Shown here piece by piece: positions 1 through 6,506 of a stretch of DNA of 9,947 bases (its first letter is position 1; the number at the start of each line of letters is the position of its first letter). The position numbers were made by a program, and so were the translations under genes. The DNA is from an uncultured Actinomycetes bacterium (GTDB lineage Bacteria; Actinomycetota; Thermoleophilia; Gaiellales; F1-60-MAGs149). The stretch spans positions 1-9,947 of the forward strand of contig CAJCBN010000395.1 in the NCBI GenBank assembly GCA_903960645.1, in the 5' to 3' direction. The notes under the pieces were generated by a model. That model was not told where the DNA came from. It did no database searches and saw only the letters and a program-made list of their open reading frames with translations.

Positions 1-1050
1 ATCCCCGCGGCGGATCTCCGCGAACATGTCCACGGCCGTGTCGTCGGCGGTGACGAGGCGCTCCGGCACCTGGGGCTGCCACGGTGAGAAGCGCAGGTCG
101 GGGCGGGGGACCCGCGTCAGGACGTTGAGCCCGCTGAGATCGAGCGGCGGGCGGGTCGCGAAGACCTGGCGCAAATCCACGTCAAGCGCCTCAATCAGCA
201 TCGACCGCATATCCGCAGGCATCGCCTCGTCGATCTCAAGCCGCACCACATCGCCGAAGCGGCGGCGCGAGAGCTCGCGCTCGACGGCCTCGAGCAGGTC
301 GTCCGCGCCCTCCTTGAGTTCGAAGTCGGCGTCCCGGGTGACGCGGAAGGTGCTCGAGCCGACGATCTCCATGCCCGGGAAGAGCGCGGGCAGGCCATGC
401 GCGATGACGTCATCGATACGCACGAAGCGGCTGGCCTCGCCCACGCGGATCAGCCGGGGCAGCACCTCGGGCACCTTGACGCGGGCGAAACGGGTCTCCC
501 CGGTCGAGGGGTCGCGCACCGTCACGCCGACCGACAGGGACAGGTTCGAGATGTACGGGAACGGCTGCCCCGGGCCGACCGCCAGCGGGGTCAGCACGGG
601 GTAGAGCTGCTGATCGAAGACCGTCGCGATCTCCTCGCGCTCCTCCGGCTCGAGCTCCTCCAGCGCGACGACCTGAATCCCCTCGCGGGCCAGCGACGGG
701 AGCAGGCTGCCGTGCAGCAGATCCTCCAGCTGGGTCAGCATCAGGCGGTAGCGCCCGGCGATCTCGTCGAGCGTCTCCTGCGGTGGTGTGCCGTCACTGG
801 GCACCGTGCCCTGCACGACGTGGTCGATCAGGCCGGCGACGCGCACCATGAAGAACTCGTCGAGATTGTTGGCGTAGATCGAGCAGAAGCGCAGGCGCTC
901 GAGGAGCGGGATCGTGTCGTCGCCGGCCAGCTCGAGCACACGATGGTTGAAGTCCAGCCAGGAGAGCTCGCGGTTGAAGAGGCGCGGTCCCAGGGCGCCG
1001 CCCGCGGCTGCCGCGAGCGGGTCAACGGCGTCTGCGTCCGAGGCATCCAT
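1..1050 (-). CDS. ppk1: Polyphosphate kinase PPK1, N-terminal 350 residues (cut by window edge)
   Basis: PPK1 polymerises the gamma-phosphate of ATP into polyphosphate and runs in reverse, so it is the phosphate and energy storage enzyme. Reading the minus strand from ATG at 1050 gives 350 open codons to the window edge. Recognisable family segments are FNRELSWLDFN (about residues 25-35), ERLRFCSIYANNLDEFFMVR (51-70), PVLTPLAV followed by PFPYISNLSL (about 151-170), and an acidic stretch before RRRFGDVVRLEI (about 237-270). These match the N domain and head domain of PPK1. The family is usually near 700 residues, so the C1 and C2 domains with the catalytic histidines lie outside the window. 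The ATG is preceded by TACGCT at 7 bases and by no Shine-Dalgarno sequence, which points to a leaderless mRNA. It is divergent from pstS and shares a 161-base control region with it. Whether the rest of the gene is intact cannot be seen. Confidence 0.95.
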   Translation of the reverse strand, partial: MDASDADAVDPLAAAAGGALGPRLFNRELSWLDFNHRVLELAGDDTIPLLERLRFCSIYANNLDEFFMVRVAGLIDHVVQGTVPSDGTPPQETLDEIAGRYRLMLTQLEDLLHGSLLPSLAREGIQVVALEELEPEEREEIATVFDQQLYPVLTPLAVGPGQPFPYISNLSLSVGVTVRDPSTGETRFARVKVPEVLPRLIRVGEASRFVRIDDVIAHGLPALFPGMEIVGSSTFRVTRDADFELKEGADDLLEAVERELSRRRFGDVVRLEIDEAMPADMRSMLIEALDVDLRQVFATRPPLDLSGLNVLTRVPRPDLRFSPWQPQVPERLVTADDTAVDMFAEIRRGD

Positions 1051-1057
1051 GCGGAGA

Positions 1058-1063
1058 AGCGTA
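1058..1063 (-). promoter_or_regulatory. Candidate -10 element of ppk1, leaderless
   Basis: On the minus strand TACGCT stands 7 bases before the ppk1 ATG. It fits the TANNNT -10 consensus at a distance where transcription would begin at or next to the start codon. No convincing -35 hexamer is visible at 17 bp spacing, as expected for an activator-dependent promoter. Confidence 0.5.
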
Positions 1064-1101
1064 CCGCTGACCGGTGCTCTGGCGATCCTCCTGCCGCCTG
1101 C

Positions 1102-1120
1102 GAAACCAGTTCGTAACCAG
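1102..1120. promoter_or_regulatory. Candidate Pho box between ppk1 and pstS
   Basis: Two 8-base units, GAAACCAG (1102-1109) and GTAACCAG (1113-1120), are separated by TTC and differ at one base, giving an 11-bp direct repeat. Operators of the PhoB/PhoP family are known to be direct repeats at 11-bp period: the E. coli box is 7+4, and cyanobacterial boxes are CTTAACCT-like units with 3-base spacers. The same 8-TTC-8 structure recurs twice upstream of the two-component genes at 7673-7691 and 7717-7735. The position between a storage gene and an uptake operon suits phosphate control. The binding protein is inferred, not shown. Confidence 0.6.
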
Positions 1121-1136
1121 ACCCACCCCGGGGCAG

Positions 1137-1142
1137 TACCCA
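1137..1142 (+). promoter_or_regulatory. Weak candidate -10 element of the pst operon
   Basis: TACCCA, starting 17 bp after the end of the candidate Pho box, is the only TA-starting hexamer between the box and the pstS ribosome binding site. It lacks the final T of the consensus. An activator bound at 1102-1120 would occupy the -35 position, the usual layout of Pho-activated promoters. The implied leader is roughly 60 bases. This is a guess from spacing. Confidence 0.25.
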
Positions 1143-1198
1143 TGTGCCGCTGCCAAGCCGCGAGACTCGTTGCGACAGGTTCGAGAACGTCCACACCC

Positions 1199-1204
1199 GG
1201 AGGA
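1199..1204 (+). promoter_or_regulatory. Shine-Dalgarno site of pstS
   Basis: GGAGGA ends 7 bases before the GTG at 1212. It fixes the pstS start there rather than at the in-frame ATG at 1074, which would add 46 residues with no signal-peptide character ahead of the real lipoprotein signal. Confidence 0.8.
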
Positions 1205-1211
1205 ACAGCAC

Positions 1212-2180
1212 GTGACCAAGCGGAAGACCCTCACCACGATCCTCGCCGTCGGCGCCATCGGTGCCCTCATTGCGGGCTGCGGCGGCGGCCGCGAGGAAGC
1301 GACCACTGCGGCCGACGCAAGCGTGTCGACCAGCGATCTCACCGGCGCCATCGTCATCGACGGCTCCAGCACGGTCGCCCCGTTCGCCACGATCGCCGCC
1401 GAGCGCTTTGAGGCGGCCAACCCCGGCGTCTCCGTGACCGTCGGCACCTCCGGCACCGGCGGTGGCTTCGAGAAGTTCTGCGCTGGCGAGACCGACGTCT
1501 CCAACGCCTCCCGCGGCATCAAGGACGAGGAGATTGCGGCCTGCACCGAGGGTGGCATCGAGTACACCGAGATGCTGGTGTCCTACGACGGCCTCGCCAT
1601 CGTGGCGAACCCCGAGAACGACTGGGCCTCGTGCCTGACGACGGACCAGCTGGCCAAGATCTGGGGCCCCGGCTCCAAGGTCAACTCCTGGCAGGACGTC
1701 GACGCGTCGTTCCCCGACGTGGCACTGAAGCTGTACGGCCCTGGCACTGACTCGGGCACGTTCGACTACTTCACCGACGAGATCAACGGCGAAGAGGGCG
1801 CAAGCCGCACGGACTACTCCCCGTCCGAGGACGACAACGTCACCATCCAGGGCGTGTCTGGCGAGCAGGGCGGACTCGGCTACTTCGGGCTCTCCTACTA
1901 CGAGGAGAACAAGGACAAGCTGAAGCTGATGGAGGTCGACAGCGGCGCTGGCTGCGTCGCCCCGAGCGTCGCCACGGTGCAGGACGGCACGTACACGCCG
2001 CTCTCGCGCCCGCTCTACATGTACATCTCGGGCACCGCAGCCGAGCGTCCCGAGGTCAAGGCGTTCGCCCAGTTCATCGCCGACAACCAGGACGATCTGA
2101 ACACCGAGGCGCTGTTCGTGCCGCTGTCGGCTGATCAGATCGCCACGCTGAAGACGGAAGTCGCGAGCATCACCGGCTAG
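1212..2180 (+). CDS. pstS: PstS, phosphate-binding lipoprotein of the Pst ABC transporter
   Basis: Captures phosphate outside the membrane and delivers it to PstCA. The product has 322 residues from a GTG start with a GGAGGA ribosome binding site. The signal peptide is of lipoprotein type: KRK at 3-5, a hydrophobic core at 7-20, and the lipobox IAGC with Cys23 as the acylation site. A linker rich in Ala, Ser and Thr follows to about residue 44. Phosphate-site segments typical of PstS are IDGSSTVAPF (49-58), TSGTGGGFEKFC (79-90), SNASRG (97-102) and GPGTDSGTFDYF (177-188). Four cysteines in the mature part (90, 111, 141, 248) could form two disulfides, which is inference. It is the first gene of pstSCAB-phoU, and pstC follows after 10 bases. 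The upstream 11-bp direct repeat suggests induction by phosphate starvation. Confidence 0.97.
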   Translation: MTKRKTLTTILAVGAIGALIAGCGGGREEATTAADASVSTSDLTGAIVIDGSSTVAPFATIAAERFEAANPGVSVTVGTSGTGGGFEKFCAGETDVSNASRGIKDEEIAACTEGGIEYTEMLVSYDGLAIVANPENDWASCLTTDQLAKIWGPGSKVNSWQDVDASFPDVALKLYGPGTDSGTFDYFTDEINGEEGASRTDYSPSEDDNVTIQGVSGEQGGLGYFGLSYYEENKDKLKLMEVDSGAGCVAPSVATVQDGTYTPLSRPLYMYISGTAAERPEVKAFAQFIADNQDDLNTEALFVPLSADQIATLKTEVASITG

Positions 2181-2190
2181 TCTCACAGCA

Positions 2191-3126
2191 ATGCAGGCGA
2201 CCCACCCATCGAGCGCTCCTGGCGGCCGGCCCCGGCTGGCCGCCACGAGCCGTCGCCTCGGCGAGCGTGCCATCATCGGCACGCTCGCCCTGGCGGCGGG
2301 TATCTCCGTCCTCGTGACGGTCGGCATCGTGATCGCCCTGCTCGTTCCCTCGATCGAATTCTTCGCCGAGATCTCCCCGGCTGAGTTCTTCGGCACCGCC
2401 ACCTGGGCGCCGCTCTTCGAGCCGCCCGCCTTCGGCGTCATCCCCCTGATCGTCGGCACGCTCTCCACAACGCTCTGGGCCTGTCTGATCTGTCTGCCAC
2501 TCGGCCTCGGCACGGCGATCTACCTCAGCGAGTACGCCCGCCCGCGCGTCCGGCAGACCGTGAAGCCGATCCTCGAGGTCCTCGCCGGAATTCCGACGGT
2601 GGTGCTCGGCTACTTCGCCCTGACCGTGCTCACGCCGACGCTGCGCACGCTCGGCTGGGAGGTCGAGATCTTCAACGCCTTCTCGGCCGGTGTGATCATC
2701 GGCGTCCTGCTGCTGCCGACCGTCGCCTCGCTGTCGGAGGACGCCATGACCGCCGTCCCGCGGTCGCTGCGCGAGGGCTCGTTCGGCCTCGGCGCCAACC
2801 GCTTCCAAGTTTCGACCCGCGTCGTGGTGCCCGCGGCCATCTCCGGCATCATCGCGTCGTTCGTGCTCGCCGTCTCCCGGGCGATCGGCGAGACCACGAT
2901 CGTGCTGCTCGCCGCGGGCCAGCTCGCGCGCACCTCGTTCTGGCCCGGCGACTCGGTGATGACGATGACAGCCTTCATCGCCGGAACCGGCTCGGGCGAT
3001 GTCCCCACGGGATCGATTGAGTACAAGACGATCTTCGCCGTGGGGCTCACGCTGTTTGTGATCACGCTGATCCTGAACATCATCTCCATCCGCCTCGTGC
3101 GTCGCTTCCGCGAGGTCTACGAGTGA
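2191..3126 (+). CDS. pstC: PstC, phosphate ABC transporter permease
   Basis: One of the two membrane subunits that form the phosphate channel with PstA. The protein has 311 residues, near the usual length. Hydrophobic segments include about 26-53, 82-113, 130-148, 164-180, 215-242 and 280-300, consistent with six membrane helices. The permease coupling (EAA) loop that contacts the ATPase is seen at about 183-220, with the family pattern AVPRSLREGSFGLGA, and SRAIGET follows at 229-235. It starts at an ATG 10 bases after the pstS stop with no clear ribosome binding site, so translation may depend on ribosomes arriving from pstS. Its TGA stop overlaps the GTG start of pstA. Confidence 0.96.
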   Translation: MQATHPSSAPGGRPRLAATSRRLGERAIIGTLALAAGISVLVTVGIVIALLVPSIEFFAEISPAEFFGTATWAPLFEPPAFGVIPLIVGTLSTTLWACLICLPLGLGTAIYLSEYARPRVRQTVKPILEVLAGIPTVVLGYFALTVLTPTLRTLGWEVEIFNAFSAGVIIGVLLLPTVASLSEDAMTAVPRSLREGSFGLGANRFQVSTRVVVPAAISGIIASFVLAVSRAIGETTIVLLAAGQLARTSFWPGDSVMTMTAFIAGTGSGDVPTGSIEYKTIFAVGLTLFVITLILNIISIRLVRRFREVYE

Positions 3127-4031
3127 ACGCGGCCTCCCGCATCGCCGCCGATCACGCCGGCCGCGCCGTCAACCGCCAGCTGGCTGGGCGCCGCAATCGC
3201 TCACTCGCCGCAACGATCTTCCTGCTCTACCTGCTTCTGTCCACCGCGATCGGACTGATCGCTCTCGCCGTGCTGCTCGTCACGATCCTGCAGGACGGGT
3301 TGCCGTATCTGGACGTGATGCTGTTTGAGAACGCGCCGTCGGCCAACCCGGACCGCGCGGGCGCGCGCCCGGCGATCATCGCCAGCGTGCTGGTCGCCGT
3401 CGTGCTGCTGGCGACGGCGCTCCCGATCGCCATCGGCACTGCCGTATACCTCGAGGAGTTCGCTCCGCGAGACAGCCGCATCATTCGGCTGATCGAGCTG
3501 AACATCCAGAATCTCGCCGCCGTTCCGTCGATCATCTTCGGCATTCTCGGGCTCGCGTTTCTGGTGCGTGGGCTCGACCTCGGACCGGTGCTGCTCGCCG
3601 GCGCGCTGATCCTCGGCCTGCAGATGCTGCCGACGGTCATCATCGCGGCCCGCGAGGCTCTGCGGGCGGTGCCGGACACGGTGCGCCAGGGCGGCATGGC
3701 ACTCGGGGCGACGCGCTGGCAGGTCGTCTGGCGCGAGGTGCTCCCCGCTGCCATCCCCGGCATCGCCACCGGCTCGATCCTCGGCATGTCACGCGCGATC
3801 GGCGAGACCGCGCCGCTCCTGATGGTCGGGGCGGCGACGTTCGTCTCGTTCAATCCGGGGCTGCTGACGCAGTACACCGTGCTTCCGATCCTGATCTACC
3901 AGTGGATCAAGCTCCCACAGGACGCATTCCAGGGCCTCGCAGCCGCCGCTATCATCGTGCTGCTGGTGATTCTGGTCACCATGAACGGCTTCGCGATCTG
4001 GCTGCGCAACAGGTACGAGAGGAAGTGGTAG
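3123..4031 (+). CDS. pstA: PstA, phosphate ABC transporter permease
   Basis: Second membrane subunit of the phosphate channel. It has 302 residues from a GTG that overlaps the pstC stop by four bases (GTGA), a layout typical of translational coupling. Membrane segments are visible at about 29-56, 84-110, 130-149, 154-175, 212-237 and 273-295. The EAA loop is at about 177-215, with AREALRAVPDTVRQG and GATRWQVVWREVLPAAIPG, followed by SRAIGETAPLLM (223-234), characteristic of PstA. The basic N-terminal 28 residues should face the cytoplasm. It lies two bases upstream of pstB. Confidence 0.96.
   Translation: MNAASRIAADHAGRAVNRQLAGRRNRSLAATIFLLYLLLSTAIGLIALAVLLVTILQDGLPYLDVMLFENAPSANPDRAGARPAIIASVLVAVVLLATALPIAIGTAVYLEEFAPRDSRIIRLIELNIQNLAAVPSIIFGILGLAFLVRGLDLGPVLLAGALILGLQMLPTVIIAAREALRAVPDTVRQGGMALGATRWQVVWREVLPAAIPGIATGSILGMSRAIGETAPLLMVGAATFVSFNPGLLTQYTVLPILIYQWIKLPQDAFQGLAAAAIIVLLVILVTMNGFAIWLRNRYERKW
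4017..4025 (+). promoter_or_regulatory. Shine-Dalgarno site of pstB
   Basis: GAGAGGAAG ends 8 bases before the ATG at 4034, inside the last codons of pstA. It supports that start, and with it the long N-terminal extension of PstB, over in-frame starts at 3902 or 4073. Confidence 0.65.
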
Positions 4032-4033
4032 GC

Positions 4034-4933
4034 ATGGATCCAACGCCGAGCACCGCGGCGGACAGCACCGCGATGGAGTCCAGCCGCGACCGAACGCCGC
4101 TGGGTGCCCTCGGCGTCGCCGAGCGCACGCAGGCCGACGCCACCCCGGTCGAGGAGCGCGACGTGGTCTTCGACTGCCAGCAGGTGGGCGTCCGCTACAG
4201 CGGCACCCGCGCGCTGCGCGACGTGGACCTCAAGATCCACAGCAACGCCGTCACCGCACTGATCGGCCCCTCCGGCTGCGGCAAGAGCACGTTCCTGCGC
4301 TGTCTGAACCGGATGAACGACCTGATCCCGGGTGCCGCGGTCGACGGTCAGATCTTCTACCACGGCGAGGAGCTCTACCAGCCGCAGGTGGATGCCATCG
4401 AGGTGCGCAAGCGCATCGGCATGGTCTTCCAGAAGCCGAATCCGTTCCCGAAGTCGATCTACGACAACATCGCCTTCGGCCCGCGCGTGCTCGGCATGAA
4501 GAAGGACCTCGATGAGCGCATCGAGCAGACGTTGCGACGCGCCGCGCTGTGGGATGAGGTCAAGGACCGCCTGAAGGAGGGCGCGCTGGGCCTGTCCGGC
4601 GGACAGCAACAGCGCCTCTGTATCGCCCGTGCCCTCGCCGTCGAGCCCGACGTGATCCTGATGGACGAGCCGTGCTCGGCCCTCGACCCGATCTCGACCT
4701 CGGCGATCGAGGATCTCATGCTGTCGCTCACCAACGACTACACGGTCGTGATCGTCACGCACAACATGCAGCAGGCCGCCCGTGTCGCGGATATGACGGC
4801 GTTCTTCTCGGTCGACCAGGGTGAGACCGGCACCCGCTGCGGCGTGCTGATCGAGGTCGATCGCACCGAGCGGATCTTCACCAACCCCGCCCACGAGCGC
4901 ACCGAGGCGTACGTGACCGGGAGGTTCGGATGA
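4034..4933 (+). CDS. pstB: PstB, phosphate ABC transporter ATP-binding protein
   Basis: Cytoplasmic ATPase that drives phosphate import through PstCA. It has 299 residues. Walker A is GPSGCGKST (78-86), the Q-loop is FQKPNPFPKS (132-141, Gln133), the ABC signature is LSGGQQQR (187-194), Walker B is VILMDEP (207-213), the D-loop SALD is 215-218, and the switch His is in THN at 242-244. The NPFPKSIYDN stretch and the C-terminal region IFTNPAHERTEAYVTGRFG are hallmarks of PstB. An N-terminal extension of about 45 Ser/Thr/Asp/Glu-rich residues precedes the ATPase domain, which usually begins near residue 10. The Shine-Dalgarno site before 4034 supports the extension, but its role is unknown. The TGA stop overlaps the ATG of phoU. 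Confidence 0.97.
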   Translation: MDPTPSTAADSTAMESSRDRTPLGALGVAERTQADATPVEERDVVFDCQQVGVRYSGTRALRDVDLKIHSNAVTALIGPSGCGKSTFLRCLNRMNDLIPGAAVDGQIFYHGEELYQPQVDAIEVRKRIGMVFQKPNPFPKSIYDNIAFGPRVLGMKKDLDERIEQTLRRAALWDEVKDRLKEGALGLSGGQQQRLCIARALAVEPDVILMDEPCSALDPISTSAIEDLMLSLTNDYTVVIVTHNMQQAARVADMTAFFSVDQGETGTRCGVLIEVDRTERIFTNPAHERTEAYVTGRFG

Positions 4934-5601
4934 GAGAGGGCCTGCAGGAGGAGCTGGATGAGCTCTGCGGCGGCATCCAGGAGGAGGGACGCATCGCGGC
5001 CCAGGCGGTCAGTGAGGCCACCCGCGCGCTCGTCGATTGGAGCGTCGACGCCTTCGAGGCGACCGTGGCCGCCGAGGAGCAGGTCCATCACCACTATCAG
5101 CTGACCGAGCAACGCGTCGAGTCGATCCTCGCGCGCCAGGCGCCCGTTGCCAGCGACCTCCGCCTCGTCCTGGCCGTGCTCCACATGAACCGCAGCGTTG
5201 AGCGTGCGGCGCACAACGCTGCGCGTGTGGCCCATCTGGCCACGCCGCCGCCACGCCGCGCCCTCGTCGAGGAGGCCGTGATCACCGACGCGCTGCGAGC
5301 GATGGGTGAGCGCGGTGCCGAGATGATCCGGACCGCCATGGATGCCTTCGAGCGTCGCGACGCCAACGCCAACCGGCTGCTTGCCACCCTCGACGAGCTG
5401 GTCGACCGCGAGAACGCCAAGATCGCCGACACCATCCTCGCCATCGACATCACCGACCCGGAGCTCCGGCAGTGGGCGTCGCGGATGCTCTTCGCCGCGC
5501 GCTGGCTCGAGCGCGTCGGCGATCACGCAGTCAACGTGGCCGAGCGGGTGACCTACATGGTCACGGGCGAGACGTCAGGGCAGACCAACGCAGGAGCGTG
5601 A
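4930..5601 (+). CDS. phoU: PhoU, regulator of Pst transport and phosphate signalling
   Basis: PhoU proteins are cytoplasmic helical-bundle proteins that link PstB to the phosphate sensor kinase, keeping the Pho regulon off when phosphate is ample. The product has 223 residues and starts at the ATGA overlap with pstB. Two PhoU repeats are visible. The first contains ARQAPVASDLRLVLAVLHMN (68-87), and the second contains FAARWLERVGDHAVNVAERV (188-207). PhoU repeats carry an E(D)XXXD metal-binding motif. Here the second repeat has E194-RVG-D198, but the first has E91-RAA-H95. It is the last gene of the operon, with a strong hairpin directly after its stop. The kinase at 6507-7622 is a likely functional partner by inference from context. 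Confidence 0.95.
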   Translation: MREGLQEELDELCGGIQEEGRIAAQAVSEATRALVDWSVDAFEATVAAEEQVHHHYQLTEQRVESILARQAPVASDLRLVLAVLHMNRSVERAAHNAARVAHLATPPPRRALVEEAVITDALRAMGERGAEMIRTAMDAFERRDANANRLLATLDELVDRENAKIADTILAIDITDPELRQWASRMLFAARWLERVGDHAVNVAERVTYMVTGETSGQTNAGA

Positions 5602-5602
5602 G

Positions 5603-5633
5603 CCCCTCACGGTCCACCGAACCGTGCGAGGGG
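5603..5633. terminator. Hairpin between phoU and tRNA-His, possible bidirectional terminator
   Basis: CCCCTCACGGT (5603-5613) pairs with ACCGT (5621-5625) and GAGGGG (5628-5633), giving 11 base pairs with a 2-base bulge and a 7-base loop. There is no T-run on either strand, so it is not a classical intrinsic terminator; GC-rich actinobacteria often have such U-poor hairpins. The right arm covers the last two bases of the tRNA-His gene. Confidence 0.5.
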
Positions 5634-5706
5634 TGAGCGATGGGACTCGAACCCACGACCGCCTGGACCACAACCAGGAGCTACCACCAGCTGAGCTACG
5701 CCCACC
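5632..5706 (-). tRNA. tRNA-His (anticodon GTG)
   Basis: The minus strand folds as a 75-base cloverleaf. The acceptor stem pairs seven bases (one G-U), plus the extra 5' G (G-1) opposite C73, the identity mark of bacterial tRNA-His. The anticodon stem CCTGG/CCAGG encloses TTGTGGT, with anticodon GTG at 5669-5671. The T arm is GTGGG-TTCGAGT-CCCAT. CCA is not encoded (CCT follows). The D arm is unusual: three canonical pairs, then a C-U opposition, with G where A21 is normally found, and a possible compensating A9-U26 pair. It is not co-oriented with its neighbours and has its own likely -10 element at 5732-5737. Confidence 0.93.
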
Positions 5707-5731
5707 ATGTGCCGCCGAAGCGGACGGCGGA

Positions 5732-5737
5732 AGCATA
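5732..5737 (-). promoter_or_regulatory. Candidate -10 element of tRNA-His
   Basis: TATGCT on the minus strand begins 31 bases upstream of the mature 5' end and ends 26 bases before it. It fits TANNNT and implies a short 5' leader of about 18 bases for RNase P to remove. No clear -35 hexamer is seen. Confidence 0.4.
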
Positions 5738-5744
5738 CACCCAA

Positions 5745-5761
5745 CCCGGCCGTCGGCCGGG
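5745..5761. promoter_or_regulatory. GC palindrome in the promoter of the first response regulator
   Basis: CCCGGCCG-T-CGGCCGGG is a perfect 8+1+8 inverted repeat ending 4 bases before the TAGGGT -10 element at 5766-5771, so it fills the -35 and spacer zone. It also lies between this promoter and that of the divergent tRNA-His. It could be an operator or a chance GC repeat. Confidence 0.35.
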
Positions 5762-5765
5762 GCGG

Positions 5766-5771
5766 TAGGGT
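5766..5771 (+). promoter_or_regulatory. -10 element of the first response regulator, leaderless
   Basis: TAGGGT is followed by exactly six bases and then the GTG start at 5778. There is no Shine-Dalgarno site, so the transcript most likely begins at the start codon. The same six-base spacing is seen at 7777, 8533 and, on the minus strand, 7629. Confidence 0.6.
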
Positions 5772-5777
5772 AGAGAC

Positions 5778-6506
5778 GTGGCTACCGTGCTGATCGTGGA
5801 AGACGACGAGACTCTGGCGGGGATCATGCGCCGCCATCTCGCCAACGCCGGACACGACGTCGAGTGGGCCGCCGACGGGGATCGCGGCCTCAAGAAGGTC
5901 CGCTTCGAGCGCCCCGACGTCTGCGTGATCGATCTGATGATGCCCGGCACCGACGGCTGGGGCGTGATCGAGCAGATGCGTGCGGAGGGCATCGACACCC
6001 CGGTAATCGTCCTATCGGCTCGCTCGTCCGAGCACGACAAGGTGCACACGCTCGGCATCGGCGCCGACGACTACCTCGTCAAGCCCGCGTCGATGCGCGA
6101 GCTGGTGGCGCGCGTCGAGGCCGCGCTGCGGCGCTCCGGTCGCTCCGGGACGCCGCTCGTCCCCGACCGCGAGGAGGAGGCGATCGAGGCCCCTGGGATT
6201 CGCATCGATTTCCTGACGCACCGGGCGCTGATCGAGACCGCGCCCGGCGTCTGGGTCGATTCCGAGCTGACCGTGCGCGAGTTCCGCCTGCTGGTGACGC
6301 TGGCGCGCGTGCGCGGCCGCGTGCTCAGCCGCGACGAGCTGCAGCAGCGGGTGTGGGGGACACCGCACCGACCACGCGACCGCATCGTCGACGTCTGCGT
6401 CCGCAAGATCCGCGAGAAGCTCGACGCCCGCTCGCCCACCTACACCTTCGTTCAGACGCACTACGGCATCGGCTACCGCTTCGAACCGGAGCCGAAGACC
6501 GACTGA
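5778..6506 (+). CDS. OmpR/PhoB-family response regulator (RR1)
   Basis: Receiver domain plus winged-helix DNA-binding domain, 242 residues. Receiver signs are D9/D10, the phosphoacceptor D52 in VIDLMMPG, S80, and K102 in VKP. The residue after KP is Ala, where Phe is usual. The DNA-binding domain (about 140-238) has ELTVREFRLL, LSRDELQQRVWG, the recognition helix VDVCVRKIREKLD and the wing HYGIGYRF. It is a close paralogue of the regulator at 7789: the first 110 residues align without gaps, 66 identical. The histidine kinase follows tail to tail with adjoining stops. The GTG start is set by the receiver N-terminus and the leaderless promoter. By context it probably regulates phosphate genes, but the family alone does not prove that, and no candidate Pho box precedes it. 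Confidence 0.92.
   Translation: MATVLIVEDDETLAGIMRRHLANAGHDVEWAADGDRGLKKVRFERPDVCVIDLMMPGTDGWGVIEQMRAEGIDTPVIVLSARSSEHDKVHTLGIGADDYLVKPASMRELVARVEAALRRSGRSGTPLVPDREEEAIEAPGIRIDFLTHRALIETAPGVWVDSELTVREFRLLVTLARVRGRVLSRDELQQRVWGTPHRPRDRIVDVCVRKIREKLDARSPTYTFVQTHYGIGYRFEPEPKTD

Noticed and set aside
26..1116. Plus-strand open frames at 26-604 and 397-1116
   Set aside because: Both run antisense to ppk1, whose minus-strand frame shows clear PPK1 motifs throughout.
828..2513. Long minus-strand open frame (561 codons) opposite pstS and pstC
   Set aside because: It is the antisense shadow of high-GC genes; its product is low-complexity (Gly/Ala/Arg/Asp/Val) and matches no family, while the plus strand encodes a complete PstS.
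5669..5690. AACCAG/ACCAG repeats within the tRNA gene resembling the Pho box
   Set aside because: The spacing is not 11 bp, and the sequence is explained by conserved tRNA anticodon and D-arm bases.
5632..5706. tRNA-His as an integration site of a mobile element
   Set aside because: No integrase, no duplicated tRNA 3' end and no change in gene style nearby were seen.
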